From positions 2,205,248-2,269,247 of the forward strand of contig NW_006921534.1 of assembly GCF_000340215.1 (NCBI RefSeq): a DNA stretch of 64,000 bases, read 5' to 3'. The stretch comes from Pseudocercospora fijiensis CIRAD86. Its lineage: Eukaryota > Ascomycota > Dothideomycetes > Mycosphaerellales > Mycosphaerellaceae. Position numbers and translations under genes: made by a program. Below, one piece after another: positions 44,465 to 57,900 of the stretch (position 1 is the first letter of the stretch; every line of letters starts with the position of its first letter). The notes beneath the pieces were generated by a model that was not told the DNA's origin, did no database searches, and worked only from the letters and a program-made list of their open reading frames with translations.

Positions 44465-44808
44465 AGAGGCGATTCAGCAGAAGTTGTTCAATTCGAATGT
44501 GCTCGTCAAGGTGAGCATTCAGATGCAGGAGTTGTGAGTGCCGATGGCGATGGCGATGGCGATGGCGATGGCGTCGACTTCGGTGTGCGTTGTGGAGTAG
44601 GTGAAAGCGCGGTGGAGGAGGGAGCAGAGAAAATGACATGGAAGCAGCGTGTGGGAGAGCTGCGATTGGTCGAGTAGCCCGTCAAAGCCAAAACGTCGGG
44701 TGCGCCAGAAGACTTTGCTATCAGATACGATGACTCCATTCTCCTGATAACGCTAACGTTCTCGGGGAAGCTTAGTGATGGAGCTACACATACATGTGTA
44801 TGTGCATA
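44465..44808. promoter_or_regulatory. CPA1 promoter/leader up to the transposon border
   Basis: About 340 bp between the attenuator uORF and the start of hAT copy 2. The promoter of CPA1 must lie here or inside the transposon. No core element stands out. Confidence 0.35.
44543..44572 (-). repeat. (GCCATC)5 microsatellite upstream of CPA1
   Basis: Five copies of GATGGC on the plus strand, which read GCCATC in the sense of the CPA1 transcript. It lies 79 bp upstream of the attenuator uORF and shares its unit and orientation with the 21-copy array before the gene at 9460. Confidence 0.9.
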
Positions 44809-45877
44809 CAGGGTGTAATACACTATGTACGCAGGGGTGGGAAATTTAGCTAGTGTATACCCGCAAAAGGCCCTATTATTGTTAGTTATCGGTACTAATA
44901 GGGCTTAGAGCCGCTGCTAGCGGCTAAAGCTATCTTCTTAGCAAAGCAGCTATTATATCGACTAGACTATATACCCTTCGAAGTATTACATTCTTATCGC
45001 TAGAATTCGTGTCTTATCGCGTTAGGTCCGCGTTTATATATAGAATCGTATATAGAATACGATCGAATATAATAAAAGGGAATACTATATATATAACTAG
45101 AATACTATAGATAGAAGGAAAATTTTCAAGGAAGGACTACGTTTCTAGTAGTATCTCGAAGGGAATTTAAGCGGTATCGAGGCCTTATTTATAGAGGATA
45201 TAATAGACTATTTTATAGTAGAATTTAGCTCTTTATCCCTATTAGTCGATATTACTTTGCCTATTAGATTCTATCTCTTTTACTAAGCTAAACACTACTC
45301 CTACTACTACTATATCCGATAACTTGTCTTCTAGTTAATAACGCCTCTTACTAGGTACCTCTATACTAGTCTCTAGTAAGCACAAACGGACGGAGGATCT
45401 ATACTAGTTATTAGTAACTTATACCTAAATTAAAGGCAAGAATTACCTAAGGGTTAAGTGTAACTTTTGCGGTAATAAGTAGGTCTCGAGTGCTAAAGGG
45501 CGGGTGCTTAATTATCTGTCTATCTGCCGTATTCTCTCTAAGGATCTTTAGGAGGAATATTAGCCTAAGAAGGTAGCTATCGACGAGGATATTAGCTTTA
45601 ATAATTACGAAGAGCCTTTAGCTCGAGTTAAGGCAAAACAGACTATTCTAATCGGCGGTAGAAGCTTTATCGACTATATATCTCTAGAAGAGTATAAGAC
45701 TGCTTATAAGAAGATAACTAAGTAGGTATTAGCCTCCGGTAAGGAGTTGTCTATTACTAAGAGTCCCTAATTCTAGGTATAGCTAAAGCTTCTTCGCCCG
45801 GCTTTTATACTATCTTCTCGCTAGCAGATTCGATATAAGTATCTCCCTCGAATTTATAAGCGACTATAGGCAGAGAT

Positions 45878-46074
45878 AATATAAGAAGGGTTATATTAGC
45901 AGATAGATAGGGTAGTAGATTAGTATAGTATTCGATAGAGATCTAAGAGGAGAGGGAGGAAGGCGGGCTAGTTAGCCTAACGCTAAGCGCTAAGCCCTAC
46001 CTAAGGCATCGAGACCCTAGCTTTACTCGAGCCCGGTTATATGCTAATTATATATAACCTCTTTAGTCCTAATA
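45878..46074 (-). repeat. 3' LTR of chromovirus 2
   Basis: 197 bp, nearly identical to the copy at 52841-53037. The differences are mostly RIP-like transitions. The first two bases read AA instead of TG. Confidence 0.88.
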
Positions 46075-47369
46075 CACGCTTCCCTTCTAAAGGCCGCGCC
46101 CTCGTAGCCGGTCTTTGTTCTAGTCTTAACCTCTATTACTGCTAACTTAGTAGGCCTAATAAGCCGCTTAGTCCGCGCTAAATCGAACGCATAACTACCG
46201 ATTATGTAACTATATTAAACCTTACCTTCTAATACAATGTCTAACTCTAACTACGCTATCCTTACATATAATAAAGTAATATATAACTACAAGAATTAAG
46301 GACTATCGACTAATTATAATACGAGCGCATCTTCCCTACTGCAATAGGTAGGTATACAGGGTATTATAGCACTGCCCTCGTTCTAAGTAATGTCGTACCG
46401 AGTTCTCTACGTCTACTCTTAAAAGACCTAGAAATGTCCGCTTCCGAGGGTTGTTCTTATTATTACGAGGGATTGTTCTTATTGTTACGAGGGCTATTAT
46501 TTACTATCGTAGTTTTACTAGCCTTAATTAGTTAGGTTTAGTAGCCTTTAATTGTTAATCTTATCTTATCTTTTAAAAAACACAGCTCGTCTAGTTTCTA
46601 TAGGTAAAGGCTATTATAAGTATAGTAGTAGAGGTTCGCCTCGCTTAAAGGGTTAGATAGATCGAGGAGTAACCTATTGTCCGCAAGATCGACCCCGGCT
46701 AGCTTAGCTCTATAGTTTTGCCCTTAGTTAGTTAGTCTATTAGTCTACTTAATCTTTTAAGCGGCTTAAAGTTTTAACTCGGCCTTAAAGTTTTAATTAA
46801 ACCTTTAACAGGCTTAAAGCTTTAATTAAAGTTTTAATTAAAGGTGCCTTAGGCTCGTAGTATAGGTAAGGTTGTCTTCGTAAGTATAGCGATAATAGCA
46901 AGTAATATTAATAATAGCGGCGCTAGTCGTCTTAGCGCTAACTTTACCTCGCTTCTAATCTCCTTCTTCTATTAATAATACACTCCGCAATACCGTTACT
47001 AATATAGCCGCGCCGGCCGTGCTATCTTTTAGTATAGGCGAGACGCCGTCGTTATTATTATTATTACTATTCTACGCGTATACGCGCCGCCCTCGCCGAT
47101 CGCCTAGGCCTCGAGGCCTCGATAGAAGGAAGGAATAAAAGGGGGACCTATAGGGCGCGTTAGTAAGGAGGTAGAGTCCTTAAAAGAGCAGGCAATTAGT
47201 TAACGCGTCGTAGCGCGCTTGTTAACACTCGGTGCGCGTTTACTATAGTAGTATAGTCTTATTATCTCTTGTTGCTAACAATTGCTTATAGCTAATTAGT
47301 TAGCTAATAGCACCCCGGGGGTAGCATTAATCCTAGGCCTTAATAGTAATATTATAAGCTTTTAGCCTT
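46075..47369. other. Uncharacterised 3' region of chromovirus 2
   Basis: About 1.3 kb between the chromodomain and the 3' LTR. Both strands are full of stops. I see no motif, and no counterpart of the Zn2Cys6-like frame of chromovirus 1. Confidence 0.4.
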
Positions 47370-50192
47370 CTTCTTGTTCTTTACGCTAGTCTAATACTTA
47401 TCTAGCAACTCGGTTATGTCTTTAAAGGAACCTTTAGCTTCCTATAAATCCTATTCTAGTAAATAGCCCTACTGTCTTAGCAGGTACTCCTTCTTGCCTT
47501 GCCTAGTCCGATGCTTTAGTATACGCTCTATAGACTATAGTTCTTTACTATTAGCTAAGATTTCTTCTAACTCGGCAGGCGCTTTATCGCCTTTACGCTA
47601 GTAGTATAGCTTAAGAAGGGATATATAGAAGGTGTTATAGATAGTATAATAGGGTAGAAGCTATAGCTAGTAGGCCTAGCTATTGCCCTTCGGTTCTCGG
47701 ATGCGAAATAGGCTAATGTATCTTAGTGCGAGCTTAGGCCTTGTTTTACTATTAGGTAATAGGTGTTTGCGGATACGGAGGTTCTTAGTGCTTAGTATAA
47801 CTATATCGCCTTGTTTAAAGGTTATTAGCGTATAGTGCTTGTCGTAGTAGGTCTTTTAGTACTCTTAAGCCTTTATTAACTTCTCGGCTATCTTAGTATA
47901 GATTTCTCGCATCTTCTAAACCCTCTTAATAGCCGCTAGTATTTCGGGTACTTAACGCGCTTCCCTTTCCTTACGCTCGGCCTCGAGCGGTAGGGGGTCT
48001 TATAGCATAGCGGCGTTCTAACCTATTATAGCTATATATAGTAAGACCTTAGTTAATAAATGTACACTATTATTATATACGAATTCGGCTAGTTATAGGA
48101 GGTTAACCTATCTATTAGGGTCCTCGTTAATGTAGCTACGTAGGTACTACTATAGCGTAGCATTCTGCCTCTCTGTTTGACCGTTAGTCTGTAGATAGAA
48201 GGCTGTTAACAGCCGATGCTTTAGTCTTAGCTATAGGCATAATTCGCTCTAATAGTGCGATATAAATATCGAGCCCCTATCGGAGACTATCCCCTTAGGA
48301 GTCCCCTAATAGCTGTAGAAGATATTGTTCTATAGCGCTTTAGCTATATTAATAGCCGTCTAATCCTTCCGAGTAGGAATATAGCGAGCACCCTTAGTAA
48401 ATCGGTCTATAACGACTAGTATAGCGTTAAAGACGTCTTTGCTTCCTCTTCGCTTAGTAGGGGGAAGACCTATAATAAAGTCTATTATAAGCTCTATAAA
48501 AGGCTTCTTTAGAACAGGGAGTAAAGACAACTCGCTAAATAGTAAGTGCTTTAGTGCTTTAACTCGCTAGCATACTGTATAGGTCTGTATATACTCCTTT
48601 ATATGCCGCTTACTATTTAGCTAGTAGTATATACGCGATAGTAATTCGTACGACCTCTCTATGCTATAGTAACTAGCGAGCTTACTATTATAGTGCCTCT
48701 TTAAAAGCTCTTGTCTAATCGATTGTTTAGCGGGGACATAGTATCTGCCTTTAAACTTTAAGTAACCCTTGTCGTCGATCGACTAATTGTTATTACTCTT
48801 ACTAGATCGAGTCTTTCGCTTACTTACAAGCTTATTAATACGTTCGATAGCAAAGGCGTCCCTCTACTAAGCCCGTAATAGCTTATCTATAAACGATTAA
48901 CTATCCCCGTTTATAAGGTTATTTAACAGTACCCTCGCTATTAAACGAGGTACGTATTATATATATCTAATAGTACTAGTAGCCGGATTAACTGCAATCT
49001 CTTCTATAGTACTATCGCTATAGATAGCAATATCTTTAATCGAGTCGTTATAGCTCGAGCAATCTACGTCCTTTTTAACGTATACTAGAAGAACGACAAC
49101 TCCGCTATAGTATTTGTTGCCGCTACGGGGTCCGGAAGTCCGCTTATCCTATGCCTACTTTATAGCAAGGTCTATAGCAATCTTATACTATAGGGTTGGA
49201 AATAGAGAATTAATATATTAGGTTTCGCTGTTATAATTAGGTCGCCTCGATAGGCTATTAGTAGGGTTACTTACGCCTAGCTAATATAATATATTAAAAT
49301 TGAACCCGGCGAGGTAGACGGCCTATCTAGCCTATCGACCTATAACCCTAGTAACCTTCGTAATTCTACGGAGGTTGTTATAGTCCGTATAGACCTAAAT
49401 AGGGTACTAAGCACTATCGAGATAATAGCGCTAGTACTTAAAGGCTTCTACGATTGCTAGGAGCTCTTACTCGTAGGTCTCGTACCGACGTTCTATATCG
49501 ATTATCTTCCGTAAAAAGAAGGCAATCGGGTGCTAATAGGTGTTATTAGCCTGCTATAATATAATAGCTAATATAGCGAACTATAAAGCGTTAGCCCCAA
49601 TTCGGATCTGCTTGCTTAGTGCGAAATAGTATAACAAGGGGACATTAGTAAAGCGTTGCTTTAGGCCGTTAAAAGCGGCTTGTGCTCTGTTAGTCTATTT
49701 AAACTCTCTAGTTAGGTTGGCCTTGGTTTTAGTAAGCTTAGTTAGGGGCATTACATGCCGTAAATAGCCCTTAATAAACCGACGGTAGAAGTTAGTAAAA
49801 CCTAGGAATAATTGAAGCTCTTTAATAGACGTAGGAATAGGCTATTTAGTAATTGTTTTAATCCGGTTAGGATTAGCCTTAATACCCTCGGTTAAAATAA
49901 GGAAGCTAAGGAATAACACCTCTTTAGTAGCAAAGGTGCATTTAGAAGGTTTGCAATATAGTCTATAGGCTCGTAGGCGGTCGAGGACCTTGCGTACTAC
50001 GGCCTAGTATTCTACAATATTAGGTAAATATGTGTAAACTAGGATGTTATCTAGGTAAACTATATAGAGGTAGTCTAATAGACCCGAAAGGGCCCGATTA
50101 ATATAGGACTAGAATGTTATAGGGGCATTAGCTAAGCCGAATAGTATAACTAAGTATTCGAAATAGCTATAGCGAGTACGGAAGGCTGTTTT

Positions 50193-50594
50193 CTATTCGT
50201 CGCCCTTACGAATGCGGATACGATAGTACGCATCCTTAATATCTAGTATAGTATAGTAGTAAGCGCTAGAAAGGCGATCGAGGGTCTTATTAATAAGCAG
50301 AAGTAGATAGCGGTCTTTAATAGTAACAGTATTAAGTCTACGGTAATCGACGTATAACCGTAGGCTACTATCCTTCTTTAGAACAAACAGGATTAGTATA
50401 CTAGCAGGGCTGTTACTATACCGAATACGACCGTTAGCTAGGTTTTCCTCTAGGTACTTACGTAATATAGCGAGCTCTCGTTTACTAAGGTTATAGAGGG
50501 GACTAAAAGGAACCTCTTTGCCCTCTATAATATTAATCTTATAGTCTGTCTCCTTAAATATAGGCAATATCGATGCTAAGTAGTGTTTAAACAC
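50193..50594 (-). pseudogene. Reverse transcriptase fragment of chromovirus 2
   Basis: This is the longest uninterrupted piece of the pol frame, 133 residues. It reads [60 protein letters not shown] and [18 protein letters not shown], which is the N-terminal palm/finger region of a Ty3/gypsy reverse transcriptase. Damage lies on both sides. Tyr where His or Cys is usual (for example [10 protein letters not shown]) fits RIP. Confidence 0.9.
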
Positions 50595-52840
50595 ATTAAT
50601 ATAGGTCTCTCGAATAGGCTCTAGTATACGTTCGAGCTAATTAGGGTCTATACCGTTAGGGGGCATAGGTTCTTCGTTATTACTACCGAGCAGGTCGGTA
50701 GTCGGATTAGCTAGGGTTAGGTTGCTAATAAATAGGACCCTAATATTATTAGGACACTCGCTAACATTAATATACTTAATGTCCTCTTTCCTAGCGATTC
50801 TAAATCGCTACTTCTAAATGCCTAAGTCTATAGCTATAGCGTAGTACTTAAGAACAGGGTTGCTAATAATAATAGTAGCTCCCCTATATAGGTTGTCTAT
50901 ATCTACTACGTAGGTAGTAAAGTCTAGTAGGCGTTTATTTCCGAGGTCGTCCTTTAGAGCTATAGGAACATAGTAGGCCCTATAGGTTAAGTGCCGAGCG
51001 TTATTAAACTAAGCAAGGGTTAGTAGGTTAGTCCTAGGCAGTTGTCGAAGGTCTAATTGCTTAGCTAGGCGATAGCTAATAAGGGCACTAACTGAATTTC
51101 CTAGATCTAGTATAACCTTAGTTTAATAGTTAGTGCCCTTCGTGTCCTATATAAGGTAGGAGCGTATTATAGCTAGCACAATGTCGATAGTCTTACGCCG
51201 TATAAGGCTAACAGTTAGTGCGGCGCTTACTCTTTTTTCGAAGGGCCGATAGGGGTAGTATTAGCCGCTAAGAGGTGCTTTCGGTGTTTAGCGGAAGTAC
51301 GGTTAATTCGGGCCTAGTCCTTAGGTTTGTCGCATTAGCCTAGTAGATAGCTAGTGCTATTACAATTGAAGCACTTCAATCCGGTTAGTAGACTGCCGTA
51401 GCTATTATTACTATTATTAGCCGAGCGGTTAGTATTATAGGGATACGAGCCCCTTCTACGGCCCCTATCGCGGCCTCCTCTATATAGCCGTCGGCTATAG
51501 CCTCTTCTACGGTCGTTACTATTCCTATTGTTAGCATTATTGTTATAGTAGGAACCTTAGTTTCCTCCGCGGCTACGGTTGCTATAGTTAGTACTAGCTA
51601 GTCGGATCCTCGATTCTAGTCGTTATTAGAGCTAAACAGCCCGTTCGGCTGTTTCTACTTCGACTATAAATTAAATGCGTATTAGATTAGCTTATTCGAA
51701 TATACGGCGACGGTCCAATTCGAGGATAAGTTCCTATCTAAGTTTTAGGCGTATCTCGGAGATCTATATAGAATTAGTCTTAGGCGGAAGGTCGTCTTTA
51801 AGGGTTTTTAAATAGGCCTCGAATAAGCGGGCCGATTAATTAGTCTTTTGCTTAGCTCGAAGATACTAGTCCTAAGTATGTTATTGCCTTAGTATAGGGT
51901 TTCTAAGGGTGTCTAGTATAATAGTCTTATAGGTTTGCTACTAAATAGCGGTCTAATTAGTAAGGGAGTCGAAATGGTTATCCTAGGTGCGTTTTAGGTC
52001 TCTATTAATGTATTGTATAGCATAGACGACTAGCGAATAGTCGTCTAGCAGGGCCCTTAGTACATTCCGCTAGTTCAATTCGCAATTACGTATATAATTA
52101 TTGTACTGCTTGCGGCTAGAGCTATTAAATACAGTATAGTCTTTAAGCTTAGCATCCTTCTTTTAAATAGAAGGTCCTACTACTAGTTCTAGTCTAGCAG
52201 TAGTTGTTAGGGCTTCCTATAGGCGGCGAATCTCGAGGAGGTTATCCTTTAGCTATTGTTCTTAACGTAGGGCAGTAAGCCTGTTTTAGGTAGCTTCTTA
52301 GAGTCTCCCTACTAGTTGGGGCCTAAAGGCTAGTTAGCTATATCGACGGTTAACAATATTGTTAAGAATGTCGTCGACAGGCAATTCTAGGTCGTTACCT
52401 AGAATTATAGGTTCTTCTTTAGTAGTTCCTATAGCAGGCTCTTCGGTAGGAGGCACTTTAGTAGGTGCTTTAGTAGGCACTTTAGTAGGTACTATACTAC
52501 TAGCGTTGTTATTGCTAGCGCTGCTAGCGGCAGTACGGTTGTTATTGCTTCGTAATAAGCCGGCTATTGTAATAGGGGGTAACGCTAATAATGTATTATT
52601 AGCCCCTAAGATACGGATATAGCGGAACTAGTAGATATTAGTCTAGTATAATTAACTTAGTATAATAGGCCGTATAGAAGGCCTTGCTTAATAATTAGTA
52701 CGGTTGTTTCGATGGAATAGTACGTATAGGTCCCGTTCTTCGGGCGCAATATAGTTAGATTAGTCTTGTTCGTAGCTATACCGCTAAAAGCTTAAAATAA
52801 GGACTATCTAGCTACTGCCCTTAAAGGGCAGATCGAATAC

Positions 52841-53037
52841 TGTATAAGAAGAGTTATATTAGCAGGTAGATAGGGTAGTAGATTAGTATATTATTCGATA
52901 GAGATCTAAGAGGAGAGGGAGGAAGGCGGGCTAGTTAGCCTAACGCTAAGCGCTAAGCCCTACCTAAGGCATCGAGACCCTAGCTTTACTCGAGCCCGGT
53001 TACATACTAATTACGTATAACCTCTTTAGTCCTAATA
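52841..53037 (-). repeat. 5' LTR of chromovirus 2
   Basis: 197 bp beginning TGTATAAG and ending CCTAATA. It is the upstream LTR, since the element lies on the minus strand. Confidence 0.88.
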
Positions 53038-54923
53038 GATAAACATAGAGATATCGAAGAGCTCTCGCATTATATATACGAGTAATAGCTAGAAAGACAC
53101 CGCCGGAAGGTCGAATACTAATTATTTAGCTATTACGCCTTAGGCGGCGTTTTTTGTTAGTTATAAGCTAACTAGTACTAATCGCGGTATAGCGGAAAAC
53201 TATACTAAAGGTCTTTAGCGTTTAATAGCGCTATAGAAGGATAAGGTTATTACGTTAGTTACTAACAATACGAATATTATAGCGAAGGCCTCGAGGTTAG
53301 TAAGTTTAAACATTTAGAGGTAGTAGAGTAGCGGCGCTTTCCGTATACGGGCCGGCCTATTGTTGCTTATCGAGTAGCTAATTACAAGATTAGGTTTAAG
53401 CCGAGATACCCCGCCTCGTTACCTTAGGCTGCTATTCTTATACTACTAAATTGCTTATAAACGATATATATAATTATTCTACTATCGACTCGTTCTATAC
53501 TAAGGTTCTAGCGGTCTCTAACTACTTTAAGAATACTTATCTTCCCTTTAAACTACTCCTATAACTTAGTAATAGCAAGGTACGGCGGTTTTAAAGCCCT
53601 AGAAATACTTGCTAGCAAGGCTAGCTATACTGTACTCGGGCAGTATTTAAGAACCGCTTCTAGATACAAGAACTTCGTATATAAGAATACCTTCTATTAG
53701 TAGGCTTAAGTAGTAAGCAGCGCGCCGCTTAGGAGTATACTTGCTATCTTATCGAGAATAATAGCTTCTAGAAGCGCTTAGACGAGTATATATAGCTAAC
53801 TAGTAGTAAAGCCTACTATTGCTAACAACTCGTAGATATATTAAACTAATAGAACCCTTCCTTAAGGTTACTATTACTCTCGAAACCGATAGACCCTCCC
53901 TCTCGCACGTATACTCTAACTATAGATAGCTTTAGAACTAGTCCTTTATTAACGACTTTATTCTAATAAATACTATTACCGAAATAATTAGTATTCGATA
54001 TAACGAGCTATACTATCCGCTAATGCTTATAGCGTACCTCGCTAACGCTCGAGAGCGATAAGATCCGGACAAATAGGCTATTCTAGTTAGCAATAACGAG
54101 GTTTATAGACTTACTAGTTATCTTACTAAATACTATATTCTTTAAGGCCGTAATAGCCGCCGGCCTAGCTTTAAATACGTTACTAAGTCTACCTCTAAGA
54201 TTAAAGACAGAGCGGCACTATTGCTTGCTAATCTCTATACTCTGCGCAACCGTAGCGGCTTGTTTAGTAATAATATCGTCTAGCAGTCGGTAAAGAATAT
54301 AACCCCGTTATAATAGTAGTATAACCTTATTAAAGGCGAGTATCCTAAACTCGCTAAGTTATATATGCTATTACTATTAATCTATCTAATAACTAGCGCT
54401 ACTAAGCGCAACTAGTTAGCTTATAGCTTTATCTATAACTTCCGCCGCAACCGCCTATCTTACGAGTATATCGAGATACTAGTCTATTGCTATTAGAATC
54501 TACGTATTAAGTACAGACTTAATAGCGGCACTAGCGAATACGATACTAACGACTTCTACGATATACTATAAGACCTATTACGAGAGGCATTTACTCCTTT
54601 AGCGGCTACTACCGTATAGGAGGTATAGGAGGCTAATAGTACTACTAGGTTTAATACTGCCTTATAGGAGCTACTATATACTCTAGGTCTAGATAATAAT
54701 ATATAGACTTAGTAGGCAGAAGTATCGGCTATTCGAGAATTAACGAGAGGCTCTTAGGTCGAAGGAATTGCGGATATTTAGCTAATTGTGCTATATAGTA
54801 GTCTATAGCCTTAGTAACGCTACCTTTCTACTTTGGTAATGCTCAGTTACGCTTTGCCTAATAAGTTATATAGCGATTGTGTATACAGGTGTACGCAGGT
54901 GTAATACACTATATATAAGGGCC

Positions 54924-57900
54924 ATACCTGCCTTCAAAAATGGCAGCGAACAATTAGAGACGAAGGGAAGACAGTTAAGAAGGAAGGGAGGACGAATAGA
55001 GAGTACTATATACTAGGGTAGAGGAGGTGCTAAAGGCGGAAGATAGAAGAACCCCTAAGAGGGTATATAGGATAATAATCTTAGAACTCTTTAGAGGACT
55101 AAAAGCAATCCACAACTAAGCAAGCTACGTAATTATAAAGGTAGCTAATATAGTCGCAGCAAAGATTACGAAGAAACAATAGGAGACAAGCCCAAACTAC
55201 CGTACCTAGGCAGCAGTAGCTAGTTAGGAGGCGCTAAAACCCCCGAGGACAGTAGTTAGAGTCTATATTACGGACCTATAGGAGCAAAAGGAAATCTAAG
55301 GACTTATAGGGAAAGAGATTGTAGAAAGAATTGCAGTTAAAGAGGTAATTAGGGCTAGGAACGAAGGTAAAGGGGTAATTAAGCTGTTTATAGTATAAGA
55401 GCAGGACAAAAAGAAGCTAGAAATACAAAAAGAATAGACAACTAAGATAGGGAAAATAGTAAAGGTCTCCTAACAGCAATTTATAATTATAGCCTATAGC
55501 ATAATAAGAAGCTTTAAGGAAGAACAGGATATTAAGAGCCTATAGAGACAAAACCAAGCTATATGCCTAGGCCTAAAGATTACAAAAGTAGTATAGATCA
55601 AAAGGAAAATCGAAGAGACTAAGAAGCAGTCTTCCCTAATTATCTAGGTAGGGAGTATAGAGCAAGCTAATATAGTGCTAGACTAGGGATTGTTCTAGGA
55701 CTTTAAAAGATTAGAAACAGAGATATATAGAAGCAACTATAGGATAATACAGTGCTTTAAATGTCAACACTATAGACACTTAGCAGCTAAGTGTATAAAG
55801 ACAACCAACACCTGCTCCTATTATATAGGGGATTACTAGGTTAAAGAATGTAAAGCATATAAGGGAGAAGCAAGATGTATATACTATATCAAAAGACACC
55901 CCTCTTAGGCGAAGGAATACCTAGTAAGAATACAGGTAGCTAGAAAGGCAAAGGAAGCTAGAATTAATACACTAAAAAGATACATAATAAGCTAGGGCAG
56001 CTAGGTATAGAAGCAATCTAGCTAAGTGCTATAAAAGAGGTCTAGGCAAGATAATGGGTTTATATTTAGGGCCTTACTAGTATAAGAGAGTCACTAGCAA
56101 CTAGGGAGACTAAGATACCTTAATATTGTAGGAAAGGAAGTAGGGCAGACAAAGCTTAGTTAAATGTTAGTCTAAAGTAAGGGAAGACTAAAGGAAAACT
56201 TATAGGGAAATAATATAGATAAAACCTAATGAACACTGCAATATTACTGAATATTATATAGTACAATGTTAATAAGAGTAAAGATAAGGTACAGAGGAGC
56301 TTCCTTTAAGTACTAAACCTAAAAGAATATCACATTATTGCAATCTAAGAGCCCTAGCTTAACCTATATATAAAGAGACTAGCAATAGTTAAAGACCTAA
56401 GATACTACCTAATTATCTACAACTAGGGAGCCCTAAGGACATACATCTATATTAGTAAGGAGATAGATACAGAAACCTAGTAGGCTATACTATAGGAGGA
56501 TAGGGACCTAATATTAGTTCAAGTAGAGACATCCTAAGGTACACTCTAAGTCTACTATATATACAACCTACTACTAGACTTAAGAAGTAGTACCTAACTA
56601 AAAACCCTAGAAAGACTACCTAGAGTTATCTAGGGGAACACCTACTAAATCCTACTTAGGGATTTCAACCTCTACTATCCCCTCTAGGGCTTAGACTTTA
56701 CCCTAGCTTACCACTTCCTAGTAGGAAGACTGATTAATATATTAGAGAGGGAAGGAATAGAAATTGTTACCCTAAAGGGACTAATTACTTAGGAGGCAAG
56801 AGGAAGCAGCAGCATACTAGACCTATACTTTATATTATATTAGATTAGGAATAGGATTATAAGATGTAGGGTTAACTAGGAACTAGAAGAATTATTAGAC
56901 TACTTCCTGGTATAGATTAAGCTGAATATCTAAGCTAATTAGGAAAGGGAACTAGAGGAGAAGCTCAACTAGAAAGGTGCCTAATAGGGCAGGATTAGGG
57001 AGGAACTAGAAAGGGACCTAAAACTAGAGGAACTCTTAACAAAGTACCTACTAAGGCTAGAGGACATTAATAAGGCAGTAGAAGAACTAACAGGAATCCT
57101 AAAATAGGTAGCTAGAAAGCATACCCTAGTAAAGAAACATTCACTATACTAGCAACTATACTAGACTAGTAAGTATATAAGGAAGGTTAAAGTAGTAAAG
57201 AAGGCTAGGAAGTAGTAGATATAAACCTACACCTAGGAAGCATAGGACAACTATAACAAAGCCTACTAGGAAAAGAAGATCTAGATTAAGAAAGACAAGA
57301 TATAAGAATAGAGATCTATAGTAGGAATAATTACAAAGAAACTAGAGGAGATATAGAGGATAGCTAAATAGGCAAGGAGACCTAAACAGGATAAGGATAT
57401 ACTACTACAATTCCCGGACATTATAGACTAATAAGGACAAATATAGACTATAATAGAAGGGAAAGCAAGAGCCCTAGGCTAACACTTCTTCTATAGAAAA
57501 GTACAAGCAGACCTATTAGATATAAAGGAGAAAGAATAAGAGACTCTACTACTAGGTATACTAAGAGACACCTAGGTTAAACCCGAAACTATTAAAAGGA
57601 TCCTAAAGAAAATTCTAGGCAATAAGGCACTAGGAGAAGACAAGATCTATAACAAACTTCTAAAAGTATATAGGAAGGGGCTAGCCCTAGCACTAGCTAA
57701 TATCTTTTTATAAAGCCTAGCACTAGGATACTACCTAAGACTATTTAGGAAGTCCCTAATAGTAGTGCTAAGGAAGCCCTAGAAGGAAGACTATATATAG
57801 CTTAAGGCCTACAGACTAATAGCCCTACTTAATACAATAGGCAAGGTGCTAGAAAAAATTGTCGCTAAAAGGCTAATAACCTTTGCCGAGGAAAGGAATA

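Larger units (their letters stand above)
45878..53037 (-). mobile_element. Ty3/gypsy chromovirus 2, minus strand, RIP-inactivated
   Basis: Two 197-bp LTRs bound 7.16 kb. A short repeat (A)GATA flanks both ends and is the likely target duplication. Read on the minus strand the order is gag (about 52600-51240, with a knuckle CFNCNSTSYLLG-x-C), protease (about 51100), reverse transcriptase, RNase H, integrase (about 49000-48050), and a chromodomain (about 47540-47370: IERILKHRTRQGKKEYLLR). TAG/TAA stops are frequent. LTR sequence and internal sequence differ from chromovirus 1, so this is another family. Some 1.3 kb between the chromodomain and the 3' LTR has no recognised content. Confidence 0.88.
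44809..54910 (+). mobile_element. BED/DUF659 hAT-type transposon, copy 2, RIP-damaged and split
   Basis: The left end begins CAGGGTGTAATACAC (44809). The right end carries GTGTAATACAC, whose reverse is nearly the same, so short inverted ends are possible. The transposase pieces resemble copy 1 throughout: the BED finger CNFCGNK near 45453, a region LPRIYK before the insertion, and ATKRN-x-LAYSFI near 54390 after it. A minus-strand chromovirus (45878-53037) splits it. No clear 8-bp target duplication was seen; the right end overlaps the LINE target duplication. Confidence 0.62.

Noticed and set aside
52359..52622. Plus-strand Val/Gly/Leu-rich frame within chromovirus 2
   Set aside because: Antisense to the gag region of the element; repeats of GTLVGAL come from a low-complexity stretch.
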